Part shown: piece by piece, positions 1-9,632 of the stretch
Layout: each line of letters starts with the position of its first letter
Position numbering within the stretch: position 1 is the stretch's first letter
Origin: Cyclobacterium plantarum
GTDB lineage: Bacteria; Bacteroidota; Bacteroidia; Cytophagales; Cyclobacteriaceae
DNA length: 64,000 nt
Reading direction: 5' to 3'
NCBI RefSeq assembly: GCF_011290685.1
Contig: NZ_JAANYN010000004.1
Location: 124,001 to 188,000 of the forward strand
Program-made: the position numbers and the translations under genes
The notes under the pieces: model-generated
Told to the model about the DNA's origin: nothing
The model's input: only the letters and a program-made list of their open reading frames with translations
Database searches by the model: none

Positions 1-1146
1 CTCACCTTCACCCGTGGGTATGTGACTGCCCCCCTTTGCAGCCCTTCTTTGGCTTCTATTATTACCGGACTGTATCCCCATCAACATGGAATTACCGGAA
101 ATGATCCGGAATTTACATTCGAAAAACCACGCTACCAAACCGATTGGCAAACGGCACGCTCGAGGCTTTACAAAGACTACCTGGATGAATTTCAAAAGCA
201 TCCCACCGTCCCTCAGCTGTTACAAAAACTGGGTTATGTTTCCTTTCAGTCTGGAAAATGGTGGGGTGGACACTGGAAGGAAGGAGGATTTACCGATGGT
301 ATGACACATGGCGATCCCAAAAGGGGAGGCAGACACGGTGATGAGGGTTTGAAGATAGGAAGAGAAGGGATGACACCCATATTCGATTTTATGGATCAGG
401 CCATTGCGGATAAAGACCCGTTTTTTATCTGGTATGCCCCTTTTCTGCCACATTCCCCTCATACGCCGCCGGATTCTCTTTTGCAAAAATACCTGCCCAA
501 AGCCCCTACCCAGGCAGTGGCCGCCTATTGGGCCATGTGTGAATGGCTGGACATTACCGTGGGACAACTTCTTGATAAGGTGGAAGAGGAAGGCTTGACC
601 GACAATACACTGGTAGTCTTCGTTACCGACAACGGCTGGATTCAGGATCCTGAGCGCCCCAACCGGTATGCTCCCGGGTCCAAGCAAGATCCACAGGATA
701 TGGGTATTCGTACACCCATTATTTACAAATGGCCCGGAAAAATCACCCCCCGTATGGATACCCAAAACTTGACAAGCAGCATCGATATGGCAGTGACCAC
801 CCTGGAGGCGGTTGGCCTGGACCCGCTTCCAAACATGCAGGGCATCAATGTGTTGGATAAAAAGGCCTTATCCAAAAGAAAACAGATTTACAGTATGGAC
901 TTCTCCCATGATATGGTGGCAGTGGAAAAGCCGGAGCAAACCCTGGAAAGCCGAATGGTGATCAGTGGTTCCTGGAAGCTGATAGATCCGGGTGCCGCAA
1001 ATGGCGACAATCAGGAAGTGCTTCTCTATGATATTTTGAAAGACCCCATGGAAACGAAGAATCTGGCCGATTCCCATCCAAAGGTGGTTAAAAAGCTGTT
1101 GGCAAGCCTTGATAAATGGTGGCCCGGTGGTTCAGGTCCCAATTAG
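1..1146 (+). CDS. sulfatase, 5' end outside the window
   Basis: Partial type I sulfatase (alkaline-phosphatase fold); the reading frame is open from base 1, so the N-terminus lies upstream. Visible landmarks are the active-site region APLCSPSLASIITG (Cys is residue 13 of the visible part), the LYPHQHGI segment that follows the catalytic loop, FFIWYAPFLPHSPHTPP, and the second metal-binding segment VVFVTDNGW. The C-terminus ends with the usual LYDILKDPMETKNLA pattern. The formylglycine motif of the family is C-x-P/A-x-R; here the last position is Leu (CSPSL). Sulfatases of this class desulfate carbohydrates in the periplasm or at the cell surface. A strong hairpin terminator follows 24 bases after the stop. 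The family call is secure; substrate and activity are not. Confidence 0.9.
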   Translation, partial: LTFTRGYVTAPLCSPSLASIITGLYPHQHGITGNDPEFTFEKPRYQTDWQTARSRLYKDYLDEFQKHPTVPQLLQKLGYVSFQSGKWWGGHWKEGGFTDGMTHGDPKRGGRHGDEGLKIGREGMTPIFDFMDQAIADKDPFFIWYAPFLPHSPHTPPDSLLQKYLPKAPTQAVAAYWAMCEWLDITVGQLLDKVEEEGLTDNTLVVFVTDNGWIQDPERPNRYAPGSKQDPQDMGIRTPIIYKWPGKITPRMDTQNLTSSIDMAVTTLEAVGLDPLPNMQGINVLDKKALSKRKQIYSMDFSHDMVAVEKPEQTLESRMVISGSWKLIDPGAANGDNQEVLLYDILKDPMETKNLADSHPKVVKKLLASLDKWWPGGSGPN

Positions 1147-1169
1147 AAAGGGTAAAAATTAGCCAAATA

Positions 1170-1207
1170 AATCAAAAAGGCAGGAGGTTTTTCCTGCCTT
1201 TTTGATT
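1170..1207 (+). terminator. Rho-independent terminator
   Basis: Perfect 16-bp inverted repeat (1170-1185 with 1192-1207) and a 6-base loop. The right arm contains a run of five T. It closes the upstream sulfatase transcript. Confidence 0.85.
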
Positions 1208-1258
1208 GTTGGATGGATTTTTGTTCCTGATTATACCTGTTCACCAAAAGATAAAATT

Positions 1259-1480
1259 ATGAAAAGGCTATTTGGCATTTTTACATACACCATGACCTTA
1301 CTATTTTTCTTGTTGGTTCAATTTCGGTATGTAATGGCCCAGGTAGGAGAAGCGTCAGGAGACGAATACCCCTTAAACCCTTCTCCTTTTAGGTTCATCG
1401 TTTATATTATTCTTTCATTTATCGTCATTGCCGTGGTTTTTAAATTACTTTACAAACCAAAGAATAAAAGCAATCACTGA
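1259..1480 (+). CDS. small two-helix membrane protein, unknown function
   Basis: 73 residues from an ATG at 1259; a TTG further upstream in the same frame lies next to the terminator hairpin and is unlikely to be used. The N-terminus (MKRLFGIF, then a hydrophobic stretch ending near VMAQ) looks like a cleavable signal peptide or first membrane helix. A second strongly hydrophobic segment near residues 43-64 is followed by a Lys/Asn-rich tail (KPKNKSNH). No family is recognised. It may be a short inner-membrane protein; the short length makes the gene call itself only moderately certain. Confidence 0.5.
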   Translation: MKRLFGIFTYTMTLLFFLLVQFRYVMAQVGEASGDEYPLNPSPFRFIVYIILSFIVIAVVFKLLYKPKNKSNH

Positions 1481-1549
1481 TAAGTCAGTAGCCTTTACTG
1501 GTCAGGATAAAAACTATAATGACTTGAACAACTTAAGTAAATTTAAAAT

Positions 1550-2218
1550 TCAAAAGAAATATAAAGGAAATCTGATCCCTCCGTTGAAACTGACGGAAGT
1601 TGGAATTTCTGAAATTACCGCCCGGTTGCCAGCCTGGTTGGCTGGGAGGTTCAATTTTGCTTCTGCGAACAGGTAGCCGAACAGCAGATCGACTTCACCT
1701 CCCAAACCTATATTGATATTATAACTGGAGTAGCTGGCTGCAAATCCATCCGCATGTCTGGGCTTATAATTTTCCTGATCATAATGCGAAAAGTGAGTGC
1801 GGGTTGGAGCCCTCAAATAGCCCATTTCAGCCAGGCCATACAGTCCCCCTATGGCCTCATAGTCACCCATTAGGTAATATTTTGCGCCAATGACAAACTG
1901 TTGAAGAGAAATTTGTTCAACGGCATCAATTCGAATTTCCCTCGGGCTTATTTCTTCGTTGGTACGGTATCCGTAAACATAGGTGTCGTGATTGGAGGGC
2001 AGATAATGATTGTAACCCAGGTAGGCCACCATATTTTCTTCCAGAGCATAGGAAAGTTTCATACCTCCTCCCATGTTGTTGATATCCGTTCCTCCTCCGA
2101 CCATGATGTATGAACCATGGGCACCAAAGCTGAACCCTTCAAGATTGATTTGGCTAAAGGCCGGGCTAGCCGAAATGATAAAAAGGTAAGTCAAGCTGTT
2201 TTTGATAAAATTTTTCAT
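1550..2218 (-). CDS. outer-membrane beta-barrel protein (porin-like)
   Basis: 222 residues with a clear signal peptide (MKNFIKNSLTYLFIISASPAFSQ). The mature part has alternating hydrophobic/polar strands rich in Gly and Tyr (VAYLGYNHYLP, YNINIGLGGEVDLLFGYLF) and ends in the aromatic FPLYFF typical of barrel C-termini recognised by the BAM machinery. This is the pattern of small Bacteroidota outer-membrane beta-barrels with about eight strands. It is transcribed away from the larger barrel gene at 2725, so the 0.5 kb between them should hold divergent promoters. Function beyond outer-membrane localisation cannot be read from the sequence. Confidence 0.7.
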   Translation of the reverse strand: MKNFIKNSLTYLFIISASPAFSQINLEGFSFGAHGSYIMVGGGTDINNMGGGMKLSYALEENMVAYLGYNHYLPSNHDTYVYGYRTNEEISPREIRIDAVEQISLQQFVIGAKYYLMGDYEAIGGLYGLAEMGYLRAPTRTHFSHYDQENYKPRHADGFAASYSSYNINIGLGGEVDLLFGYLFAEAKLNLPANQAGNRAVISEIPTSVSFNGGIRFPLYFF

Positions 2219-2724
2219 TTTTTACCGATTAAATAGTTAAGAATAAGAAAAAAGACAAAGCCAATAATTTTTCAGGTTGGCGGTTTAAGCTGATTCATAA
2301 AATATTGTTTTAAAAATTTAACCTTAAACAATTCAAACAATCCAATATCCACTTATTTGAAAACACTAAGTTAGTTATATTTATTTTAAAACCAAAAAAA
2401 TGTATTTCAAATAATTAAAAAAGTATTTAAAAATTTAATAAGCCAATAGGATACATTTTCAGGTACTTCTTGCTTTGAGCCAAGCCTTAGTGTCTGGTTT
2501 ATCCAGAAAGGACCAACCCTGTCCGGCAGTTGAAATCAGAGGTTTAAACCCCCGGGTTGTAGATAAATACTTACCCTTCCCTTCCTGAAAAACTACATCT
2601 TTCCCACCTATTAACGAAATACCCCATTAATAGAATAAAAATTTAATTGTATACAATTTTTCGTATTTTTAAGATAGTATTTATTGAAAAAAACAATTTT
2701 CTATATAATATTACCTAAACCAAC
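2219..2724. other. intergenic region between two divergent barrel genes
   Basis: 506 bases without a credible gene. The part at about 2280-2450 is very AT-rich with many A and T runs, and 2600-2724 is again AT-rich immediately before the start at 2725. Both flanking genes read outwards, so promoters for both must lie here, but no convincing -33/-7 pair was found. Confidence 0.5.
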
Positions 2725-5505
2725 ATGATTAGATTTGTATATTTATTTGTAATATTTTTATTTTCAGTTCAAGCTGTGTTAGCTCAGACTACCATTAGAG
2801 GGAAGGTGCAGGACAAGGATAGCAAGGAAACCCTACCCGGAGCTTACGTCTTTATAAAAAGTGCAGCAGGGGATACGCTAAGCAATACGTTTACCGATGA
2901 TAGGGGGCGCTTTGAATTTAGCAGGCCTTCCGCAAATACCATTCAGATCAGTATCAGTTTTGTGGGATATGAGGATCTTGAAAAAACCATTGAGAATGTA
3001 TCAGGAAGTAATCTGGGCACATTTGAATTGGTAGAGGAAGGAAGTCTGCTGGAAACCTACGAAATTGAAGGTCAGGCCATATCTGGTGAGATGAAGGGAG
3101 ATACGGTTTCAATGAATGCTTCATCTTTTAAAACCAGATCGCAGGCAAGTGCAGGGGAACTCATCCGGAAAATGCCTGGAGTGATCATGCAGGGCGGGAC
3201 AGTAGAAGTTCAAGGCGAGACTGTTGGGAGAGTGTTGGTCGATGGAGAACCCTTTTTTGGTGATGATCCAGCCATGGCTTTACAGAACTTACCTGTGGAA
3301 ATCATAGATCGGATTGAATTTTTGGACCAACTGAGTGACCAGGCCCAATTGACCGGTTTTGATGATGGAGAGACCATTAAAACCATCAATATCATCACAA
3401 AAAAAGAAAAAAGAGGTGGCAAATTTGGGCGAATGTTTGCCGGATATGGAACAGATGACAATTACCTTGTCGGAGGAAGCGTAAATTTTTTCAGTGAAGC
3501 CCAACGCATAACCGCCCTCGGCTTAAGCAACAACATCAACCAGCAGAATTTTTCTGCAGATGACCTTTCCGGTGCCTTTGGCGGAAGTGATAACCGACGA
3601 GGAGGTAGGGGAAGAGGAGGTAACCCGCTTACCACCAGAGAAAGACCTGGCATTACGCATACCAATGCCATCGGGCTGAATTTCACAGATAAGTTTGATG
3701 AGGGGAGAGCTAAAATTACCGGAAGTTATTTTTTTAATGAAAGCCAGAATTTCCTGAATCGAAATTCCTCCCGGGAATACATCCTTCCAAGCGACAGTTT
3801 GCAACTTTATGATGAAATCCGAAATAGTGAAAACAATAGCCAAAATCACCGCCTTGACCTTAGGTTAGATTATGACATATCTGAGAAGCATGCCATCATC
3901 TGGCGTCCACGGGTCCGATATGAAAAAGAAAGTACCTATAGTTTGCTTTCAGCGCAGAATTTATTTAACCCTGCAACTCCTATAAATGAGACCGAAAACA
4001 CCACTTCAGGCAACAATGAGTCGTTCCAATTTTCCAGTGATTTCACCTACCGGTACAAGTTTGATAAAGAAGGTCGTACACTTTCTGCGCAAATAGAAAC
4101 GCGAACTAATAACTCCAATCAGGATTCCAGATTGGTATCCACTAACCGGGACTTTCAAACCGGCAACCGGGATAGTTTAATTCAGAATTCGCTGGGCCAA
4201 TCCAATTCGCTGAACTATGAACTTGAACTTGAGTATACAGAGCCCATCGGCGAACATTCGCAATTAAGGCTAGAATATGAAGTAGGGAATGATATAGGAA
4301 ATACCTTACAGGAAGTATCACAGCGTGAAATGGAATCTACTCGTTTTGTATTGGACTCTACGCTGACAAATGAGTTTGAGAACACCTACATGCAGCATGA
4401 AGCTGGCTTGGGGTACAGCTATAACAAAGATAAGATTCGGATATATTCATCTTTGGATTATCAGGTATCCGTACTGGATAGCGATCGGCTCTTTCCAGGA
4501 TTTGAAAATACAAAGCGTACCTTCGGTAATATAGTGCCTCGGATGGTATTTGTCTACGATCCCAATGAAAATACCAATATCCGTATCTACTATCGTGGGG
4601 ACACCGATGCCCCATCGGTAAGGCAACTCCAGGATGTAATTGACAATAGTAACCCTATCCAAATTTCAACAGGTAACCCGAATCTGGATCAGGAATACGA
4701 GCACAGAATGTCTACACGAATCCGGAAAATCAATCCGGAAACCAATAAGTCCTTTTTCATGTATTTGGGAGGTAGCATGACCAGTGACTACCTGGGTAAT
4801 GCCACTTATATCGCCAGCCGGGACACCTTGATACAGGGTGATGTATTGCTGAGGCAGGGCGGACAATTGAACAGACCTGAAAACCTGGACAATTACTGGG
4901 ATTTAAGAAGCTATTTTTCTTTTGGCTTCCCTTTAAATTTTATGCAGAGTAACCTGAATTTGAGCGCCAGGGCGGGGATCAGTAACCGGCCGGGTTTAAT
5001 CAATGACCAAACCAATTACAACAGAAACATGTATGTAGGTCCGGGAATAGGTATCAGCAGTAATTTGGGAGAACATTTGGATTTCAATTTGTCCACAAGG
5101 GGAAATTACAATATCGTACGCAGTAGTTTACAAGAAAATCTGGATAACAATTATTACACCCAAAGCACCCGCCTGGACTTGTACTGGAATTTTGCAGGGG
5201 GCTTCTTTGTCAGTACCAATGTGAACAATCAATGGTACCAGGGCCTGGGTGAGGATTTTGACCAGTCCGTTTGGTTAATGAATGCTGATCTGGGATACAG
5301 ATTTCCGCCAACCGAGAAATTTGAGTTGAAAATGACCGTATTTGATTTATTGAATCAAAATACAAGCATAGACCGGAATGTGACCGATGTGTATATCGAA
5401 GATGAGCGAACCCAGGTGGTGCAACAGTTTTTTATGCTTACATTGACATATAATCTCAGGAGCTTTGGGGGAACAGGATCTAGGTCCGGGGGAATGGCAA
5501 ATTAA
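2725..5505 (+). CDS. TonB-receptor-like outer-membrane protein with carboxypeptidase-like N-terminal domain
   Basis: 926 residues. Signal peptide (about 1-20, ending VLAQ), then a carboxypeptidase regulatory-like domain at about 22-110 (TIRGKVQDKDSKETLPGAYV ... SFVGYEDLEK), a plug-like region at about 120-220 (IRKMPGV, GRVLVDGEPFFGDDP, INIITKK) and a long C-terminal barrel. This matches the Bacteroidota 'outer membrane beta-barrel' family related to TonB receptors (OMP_b-brl_3 type) rather than SusC, because the SusC plug signature and a partner SusD are absent. A Gly/Arg-rich loop (around residues 292-303) sits early in the barrel. Probable role is uptake or surface remodelling; the substrate is unknown. 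Confidence 0.8.
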   Translation: MIRFVYLFVIFLFSVQAVLAQTTIRGKVQDKDSKETLPGAYVFIKSAAGDTLSNTFTDDRGRFEFSRPSANTIQISISFVGYEDLEKTIENVSGSNLGTFELVEEGSLLETYEIEGQAISGEMKGDTVSMNASSFKTRSQASAGELIRKMPGVIMQGGTVEVQGETVGRVLVDGEPFFGDDPAMALQNLPVEIIDRIEFLDQLSDQAQLTGFDDGETIKTINIITKKEKRGGKFGRMFAGYGTDDNYLVGGSVNFFSEAQRITALGLSNNINQQNFSADDLSGAFGGSDNRRGGRGRGGNPLTTRERPGITHTNAIGLNFTDKFDEGRAKITGSYFFNESQNFLNRNSSREYILPSDSLQLYDEIRNSENNSQNHRLDLRLDYDISEKHAIIWRPRVRYEKESTYSLLSAQNLFNPATPINETENTTSGNNESFQFSSDFTYRYKFDKEGRTLSAQIETRTNNSNQDSRLVSTNRDFQTGNRDSLIQNSLGQSNSLNYELELEYTEPIGEHSQLRLEYEVGNDIGNTLQEVSQREMESTRFVLDSTLTNEFENTYMQHEAGLGYSYNKDKIRIYSSLDYQVSVLDSDRLFPGFENTKRTFGNIVPRMVFVYDPNENTNIRIYYRGDTDAPSVRQLQDVIDNSNPIQISTGNPNLDQEYEHRMSTRIRKINPETNKSFFMYLGGSMTSDYLGNATYIASRDTLIQGDVLLRQGGQLNRPENLDNYWDLRSYFSFGFPLNFMQSNLNLSARAGISNRPGLINDQTNYNRNMYVGPGIGISSNLGEHLDFNLSTRGNYNIVRSSLQENLDNNYYTQSTRLDLYWNFAGGFFVSTNVNNQWYQGLGEDFDQSVWLMNADLGYRFPPTEKFELKMTVFDLLNQNTSIDRNVTDVYIEDERTQVVQQFFMLTLTYNLRSFGGTGSRSGGMAN

Positions 5506-5650
5506 GTATGGGCTTAATTACATGTTCTTTCACCTCCTATCCATAAAAAATATCTGGCCAAATTTGCTTTCACAATGCTGGCTAAATCCAGACCTGCGGG
5601 TTTGGGCAGTAGCAAACAATAATTATTTTCAAATTTAAACCCTATAAACG

Positions 5651-6049
5651 ATGAACATTACACTTGCACAAGCTGAAAAAGTTATAGCGGCAGCCAAAAA
5701 GGAAGCGGCTGCTATTGAGACCAAAATGGATATCTGTGTAGTAGATACAGGTGCCAACCTCACTGCATTTGCACGTATGGACGGAGCCTGGTTAGGATCG
5801 GTTGATATCAGTATCAAAAAGGCAAAAACAGCGGTTTTCTTTACTATGGATACGGATCAGCTAAGCCCATTGGTTCAGCCCGGAGCTCCTTTATACAATA
5901 TAGAACACTCCAATCAAGGCTTGATTACCTTTCCTGGAGGCGTGGTTTTGAGAAATGCTGAGGGTACTATCGTAGGAGCTATTGGCGTTTCAGGAAGTTC
6001 TGTAGAAGATGACCATCAAGTGGCAAAGGCAGGAGCCGGAGCACTTTAA
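5651..6049 (+). CDS. GlcG/HbpS-family protein
   Basis: 132 residues, no signal peptide. The whole chain matches the DUF336/GlcG-HbpS fold: [59 protein letters not shown] and a Gly-rich end ([20 protein letters not shown]). Members include the glycolate-locus protein GlcG and the haem-binding sensor HbpS; the biochemical role is poorly defined and some members bind haem or cobalamin-type cofactors. It is a single gene followed by its own terminator, so context adds no information. The family is certain, the function is not. Confidence 0.85.
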   Translation: MNITLAQAEKVIAAAKKEAAAIETKMDICVVDTGANLTAFARMDGAWLGSVDISIKKAKTAVFFTMDTDQLSPLVQPGAPLYNIEHSNQGLITFPGGVVLRNAEGTIVGAIGVSGSSVEDDHQVAKAGAGAL

Positions 6050-6086
6050 CGTCAAGATACAACCGTAAACTTAAATAAATTATTAT

Positions 6087-6134
6087 TGCCTTCAGTAGGC
6101 TGCCATAAAAAGTTCCTGCTGAAGGCATTTTTTT
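6087..6134 (+). terminator. Rho-independent terminator
   Basis: 13-bp hairpin with one G-T pair (6087-6099 with 6115-6127), followed by seven T. It lies 38 bases after the GlcG-like stop codon. Confidence 0.85.
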
Positions 6135-6584
6135 GTTGCCGGGTATTGTGGAATTCCTGGCAAGAATGCTGGAATGAGATTCCGGTAGGCTGATAAAATG
6201 ACTCCAAATTAATTTCTCACTACAAACCGGAATCATCTTTTTACGATTTACTCAAAAAATCAGTTCTTTCTCTTTTGCAGGCCTTTTGCGTTGCGCTGAA
6301 ATAAATATACTTAAAACAATTCACAGTATTTGGGAATTCAAGGTTCATTTATAAATTTAGTTATTTTTTAAAATAATTATATTTTTTCTAAAGGTTATAA
6401 GATTAAAAAAAGAATTCCTATATTAATCCACAGAAAAATCACCCAAAAAAATGCGGTCTTCCAAGAGTAAAAATGACTTCATTTTGATTTGATTGATATG
6501 CCAAATTTATCCCCTAACAAGGTGTTATAGCCTGATCAATAAGTCATTATATCTATTTGTCAAATTAAATATAACAACAAACCC
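6135..6584. other. AT-rich leader of the first SusC/SusD pair
   Basis: 450 bases with no credible gene. The central part (about 6340-6430) is almost pure A/T, and the last 100 bases before the SusC start are AT-rich as expected for a Bacteroidota promoter region. No sigma-box pair or operator could be assigned with confidence. Confidence 0.4.
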
Positions 6585-9500
6585 ATGAAAAAAATTACTC
6601 CATTTAACTATGTTATGGTTGTCATCCTGGGGTTCTTCATGTTTACAACTTTGCTTACGCATGCCAATCCCGAGAGGTCGGTTCAACCAGAAGAATCACA
6701 ATTATTCATCACTATCACCGGAACGGTGGTGGATACAGATGGCTTGCCGGTCCCTGGCGCAACGGTGGTTATAGAAGGGTCTACTACCGGTACAGTGACG
6801 GACATTGAGGGCAGGTTTTCCATTGAGGCCGATGAGGGAGACGTTCTTCAGATCTCATTTATTGGCTACCAATCCCAGCGGATAACCATTGCCAATCAAT
6901 CCAATCTGGATATTGTACTACAGGAGGACCAATCCGATTTGGAAGAGGTGGTAGTCGTAGGTTACGGTACCCAGCGAAAAAGTGACCTCACAGGTGCGAT
7001 TTCCTCGGTGACCAGTAAAGACCTGCAGGAAACTCCCGCTGGTAATTTTCTGGAACAATCCCAGGGAAGGCTGGCAGGAGTGGATATCGTCCGTGCCAAC
7101 GGCTCCCCCGGGGCCCCGGTACAGATCCGAATCAGGGGCAATCGATCCATAAATGCCTCCAATGATCCCTTATATGTCATTGATGGTATTCCCACCAGTG
7201 CCAACATCAGTGATTTCAATCCCAATGATATTGAATCCATGGAAGTATTGAAAGATGCCAGTGCGGTGGCCATTTATGGTTCACGGGGAGCCAACGGTGT
7301 CGTTTTGATCACCACCAAAAGGGGCAAAACAGGAAAAGCGGTCATCAGCTATGATGGCTATTATGGGGTCAAGCAACCCATTCAGGATCTCAACCTAATG
7401 GATGGCAGGCAATTTGCTGCATATTCCCGTATTGCCAGAGGATATGACGGGGATGATTCCAGTTTTGATAGTAATTTTTTGGCCCCGCTGGAAATCCAAA
7501 ACCTGCAGGCAGGCAGATTTACTAACTGGCTGGATTTGGCGATCCAGTCTGGAAGTCAGCAGGACCACCAGGTGTCTGTAAGCGGTGGCACTGATAAGAT
7601 CAATTATTATGTTTCCGGATCTTTTTTCAATGAAGATGGCTACATTCCGGGAACCAATTTTGAGCGGACTGCAGTGAGGGTCAACCTGGAGTCACAATTG
7701 ACGGACAAACTTCGGTTAGGGCTGAGTGGTACGGTAAGTATCAGTGAAAGAAACCAGATGTCCAATGCGCCCTACAACAATTCCCTGGGCTATTCTCCCC
7801 TGGTGGGGCCAACAGACGAAGAAGGTAATTTTCTGGCCTTTCCCAATCCCCGGGAAGGATTGCTGGCCAACCCATTGCTCAATTACCAGCCTTATCAATA
7901 TGTGGATGAAACCCGCAGGCACCGGATATTCGCCAATATTTTCGCCGAATACCAGTTCAATGACCATTTGAAACTGCGGGTAAATTACGGACCTGACTTT
8001 AACCTTGCAAGAAGAGGAAGGTATACCGGCTTACTGGAGGGGAATATTAATCAGGGATCCGTAGAAAACGCCATGGACTTTGCCTATACGCAGGAAAACA
8101 TTCTCTCCTATGACCGAACGTTTGGGAAGCACGCTTTGAATTTGGTAGGGCTATTTTCCATCCAGGCCAGCCGGTTTGAAGAATCATCTCTTTCAGGACA
8201 GGATATTCCCATTGAGAAGTCCCTGTTTTACGATTTGGGCAGCTCATCTACTATCACCGGGATTGGTAGTTCCCTGGGAGACTGGGGATTGATGTCCTAT
8301 ATGGGCCGGGCCAATTACCGTTTTGATGATAAGTTTTTGTTTACCCTTACGGGTCGTGCAGACGGATCTTCCCGATTGGCGGAAGGAAATAAATGGGCAT
8401 TTTTTCCTGCATTCTCCGCTGGCTATATTCTCACGGAAGAGGAATTTTTGCAAGGAGGTAATGTTTCTTTTCTCAAGCTTCGTGCTGGCTATGGTGAGGT
8501 GGGCAATACAGCCATTGATCCATTTCAGACTTTGGGTGGATTGGAGCGAACTACTTATATTTTTGGATCAAATGCTGGATTTGGATATGGTAACAACCTG
8601 ATTCCCAATCCTGATTTGAGATGGGAAATATCAAAAACAGTGAATGTAGGTCTTGATTATGGATTTCTTGATGACCGGATCAATGGTTCATTAGAATATT
8701 ATGTAACCAACACCAGCGACTTACTGTTAAACCGCCTGTTGCCCATTACATCCGGCTACAATTCGGTATTGCAAAATATTGGAAGTACCCGAAACTCTGG
8801 TTGGGAATTGTCAACCAATGCCAATCTGCTCAACCGTCCAAGTGGCTTCAGGTGGGATATCAATATGAACGTATTTTCCAACAGGGAGCAAATTATTGAG
8901 TTGTTTGATGGTCAAAGTGATGATGTGGGCAACCAATGGTTTATCGGAGAGCCTGTCAATGTGTTCTACAGCTTTGAGCAAGGTGGTATCTGGCAATCTG
9001 ATGAAGCAGACCTGGCAGCAGATTTTGGTCAGGAGCCTGGCGACATCCGGATCAATGACGTAAATGGCAGAGATGCAGACGGGGAACTGACCAAAGAACC
9101 TGATGGCAACATCAATGCGGATGACCGAAAGGTATTGGGCTCTACTGTCCCCAGTTGGTCAGGAGGCCTGACAAACAGGATATCTTTTAAAGGCTTCGAT
9201 CTTTCCATACTGGTACATGCCAGAATGGGTCAAATGCTGAGGAGTGATTACCACAACCTGGGCGGCAACAACTGGCAGGGAAGGTACAATTCCATCAATC
9301 TGGATTATTGGACTCCCAACAATCCAACCAATGCCATTCCGATGCCCAATGCAGGGGATGCGCCCCTGTATTCGGATGCAGTGCGTTACTTTGACGGATC
9401 CTATATCAAGATCCGGAATATTGCACTGGGATATAATTTTAACCCGGATTGGATCAGTAAATTGGGTTTGAGCTCCGCCAGGATTTACTCAACGGTTAAC

Positions 9501-9620
9501 AATGCGTTTATTTTTTCACCTTATTCAACGGTGGATCCTGAAACGTCAAATGGCATCGTTGGAGGAGGAAGTCCGCTCACCACGGCTACGTACATTTTTG
9601 GTTTGAATCTGAAATTTTAA
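6585..9620 (+). CDS. susC: SusC/RagA-family TonB-dependent receptor
   Basis: 1011 residues. N-terminal signal sequence (about 1-27), carboxypeptidase-like domain at about 44-120 (GTVVDTDGLPVPGATVVIEG ... ISFIGYQSQRI), TonB-box-like EEVVVVGYGTQ at about 120-130, plug domain at about 130-250 with the SusC signature (PLYVIDGIPT, NPNDIESMEVLKDASAVAIY, GSRGANGVVLITTKRG), then a long barrel ending IFGLNLKF. SusC proteins form the outer-membrane pore through which SusD-bound oligosaccharides are pulled in with TonB energy. The SusD partner starts 12 bases downstream. There is no STN domain, so unlike the receptor at 16026 it is not expected to signal through a FecR protein. The substrate is unknown; the trailing sulfatase relic suggests a sulfated glycan. 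Confidence 0.95.
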   Translation: MKKITPFNYVMVVILGFFMFTTLLTHANPERSVQPEESQLFITITGTVVDTDGLPVPGATVVIEGSTTGTVTDIEGRFSIEADEGDVLQISFIGYQSQRITIANQSNLDIVLQEDQSDLEEVVVVGYGTQRKSDLTGAISSVTSKDLQETPAGNFLEQSQGRLAGVDIVRANGSPGAPVQIRIRGNRSINASNDPLYVIDGIPTSANISDFNPNDIESMEVLKDASAVAIYGSRGANGVVLITTKRGKTGKAVISYDGYYGVKQPIQDLNLMDGRQFAAYSRIARGYDGDDSSFDSNFLAPLEIQNLQAGRFTNWLDLAIQSGSQQDHQVSVSGGTDKINYYVSGSFFNEDGYIPGTNFERTAVRVNLESQLTDKLRLGLSGTVSISERNQMSNAPYNNSLGYSPLVGPTDEEGNFLAFPNPREGLLANPLLNYQPYQYVDETRRHRIFANIFAEYQFNDHLKLRVNYGPDFNLARRGRYTGLLEGNINQGSVENAMDFAYTQENILSYDRTFGKHALNLVGLFSIQASRFEESSLSGQDIPIEKSLFYDLGSSSTITGIGSSLGDWGLMSYMGRANYRFDDKFLFTLTGRADGSSRLAEGNKWAFFPAFSAGYILTEEEFLQGGNVSFLKLRAGYGEVGNTAIDPFQTLGGLERTTYIFGSNAGFGYGNNLIPNPDLRWEISKTVNVGLDYGFLDDRINGSLEYYVTNTSDLLLNRLLPITSGYNSVLQNIGSTRNSGWELSTNANLLNRPSGFRWDINMNVFSNREQIIELFDGQSDDVGNQWFIGEPVNVFYSFEQGGIWQSDEADLAADFGQEPGDIRINDVNGRDADGELTKEPDGNINADDRKVLGSTVPSWSGGLTNRISFKGFDLSILVHARMGQMLRSDYHNLGGNNWQGRYNSINLDYWTPNNPTNAIPMPNAGDAPLYSDAVRYFDGSYIKIRNIALGYNFNPDWISKLGLSSARIYSTVNNAFIFSPYSTVDPETSNGIVGGGSPLTTATYIFGLNLKF

Positions 9621-9632
9621 ATTGTCGATACC

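Noticed and set aside
220-765. Minus-strand reading frame of 181 codons inside the first sulfatase
   Set aside because: It lies antisense to strongly conserved sulfatase sequence and has no family features; it is a shadow of codon bias. The same applies to other long antisense frames in the SusC, sulfatase and GH144-type genes.
5979-6236. Minus-strand 85-codon frame over the GlcG-like gene end
   Set aside because: It crosses the terminator hairpin and the end of a well-supported gene, with no recognisable features.
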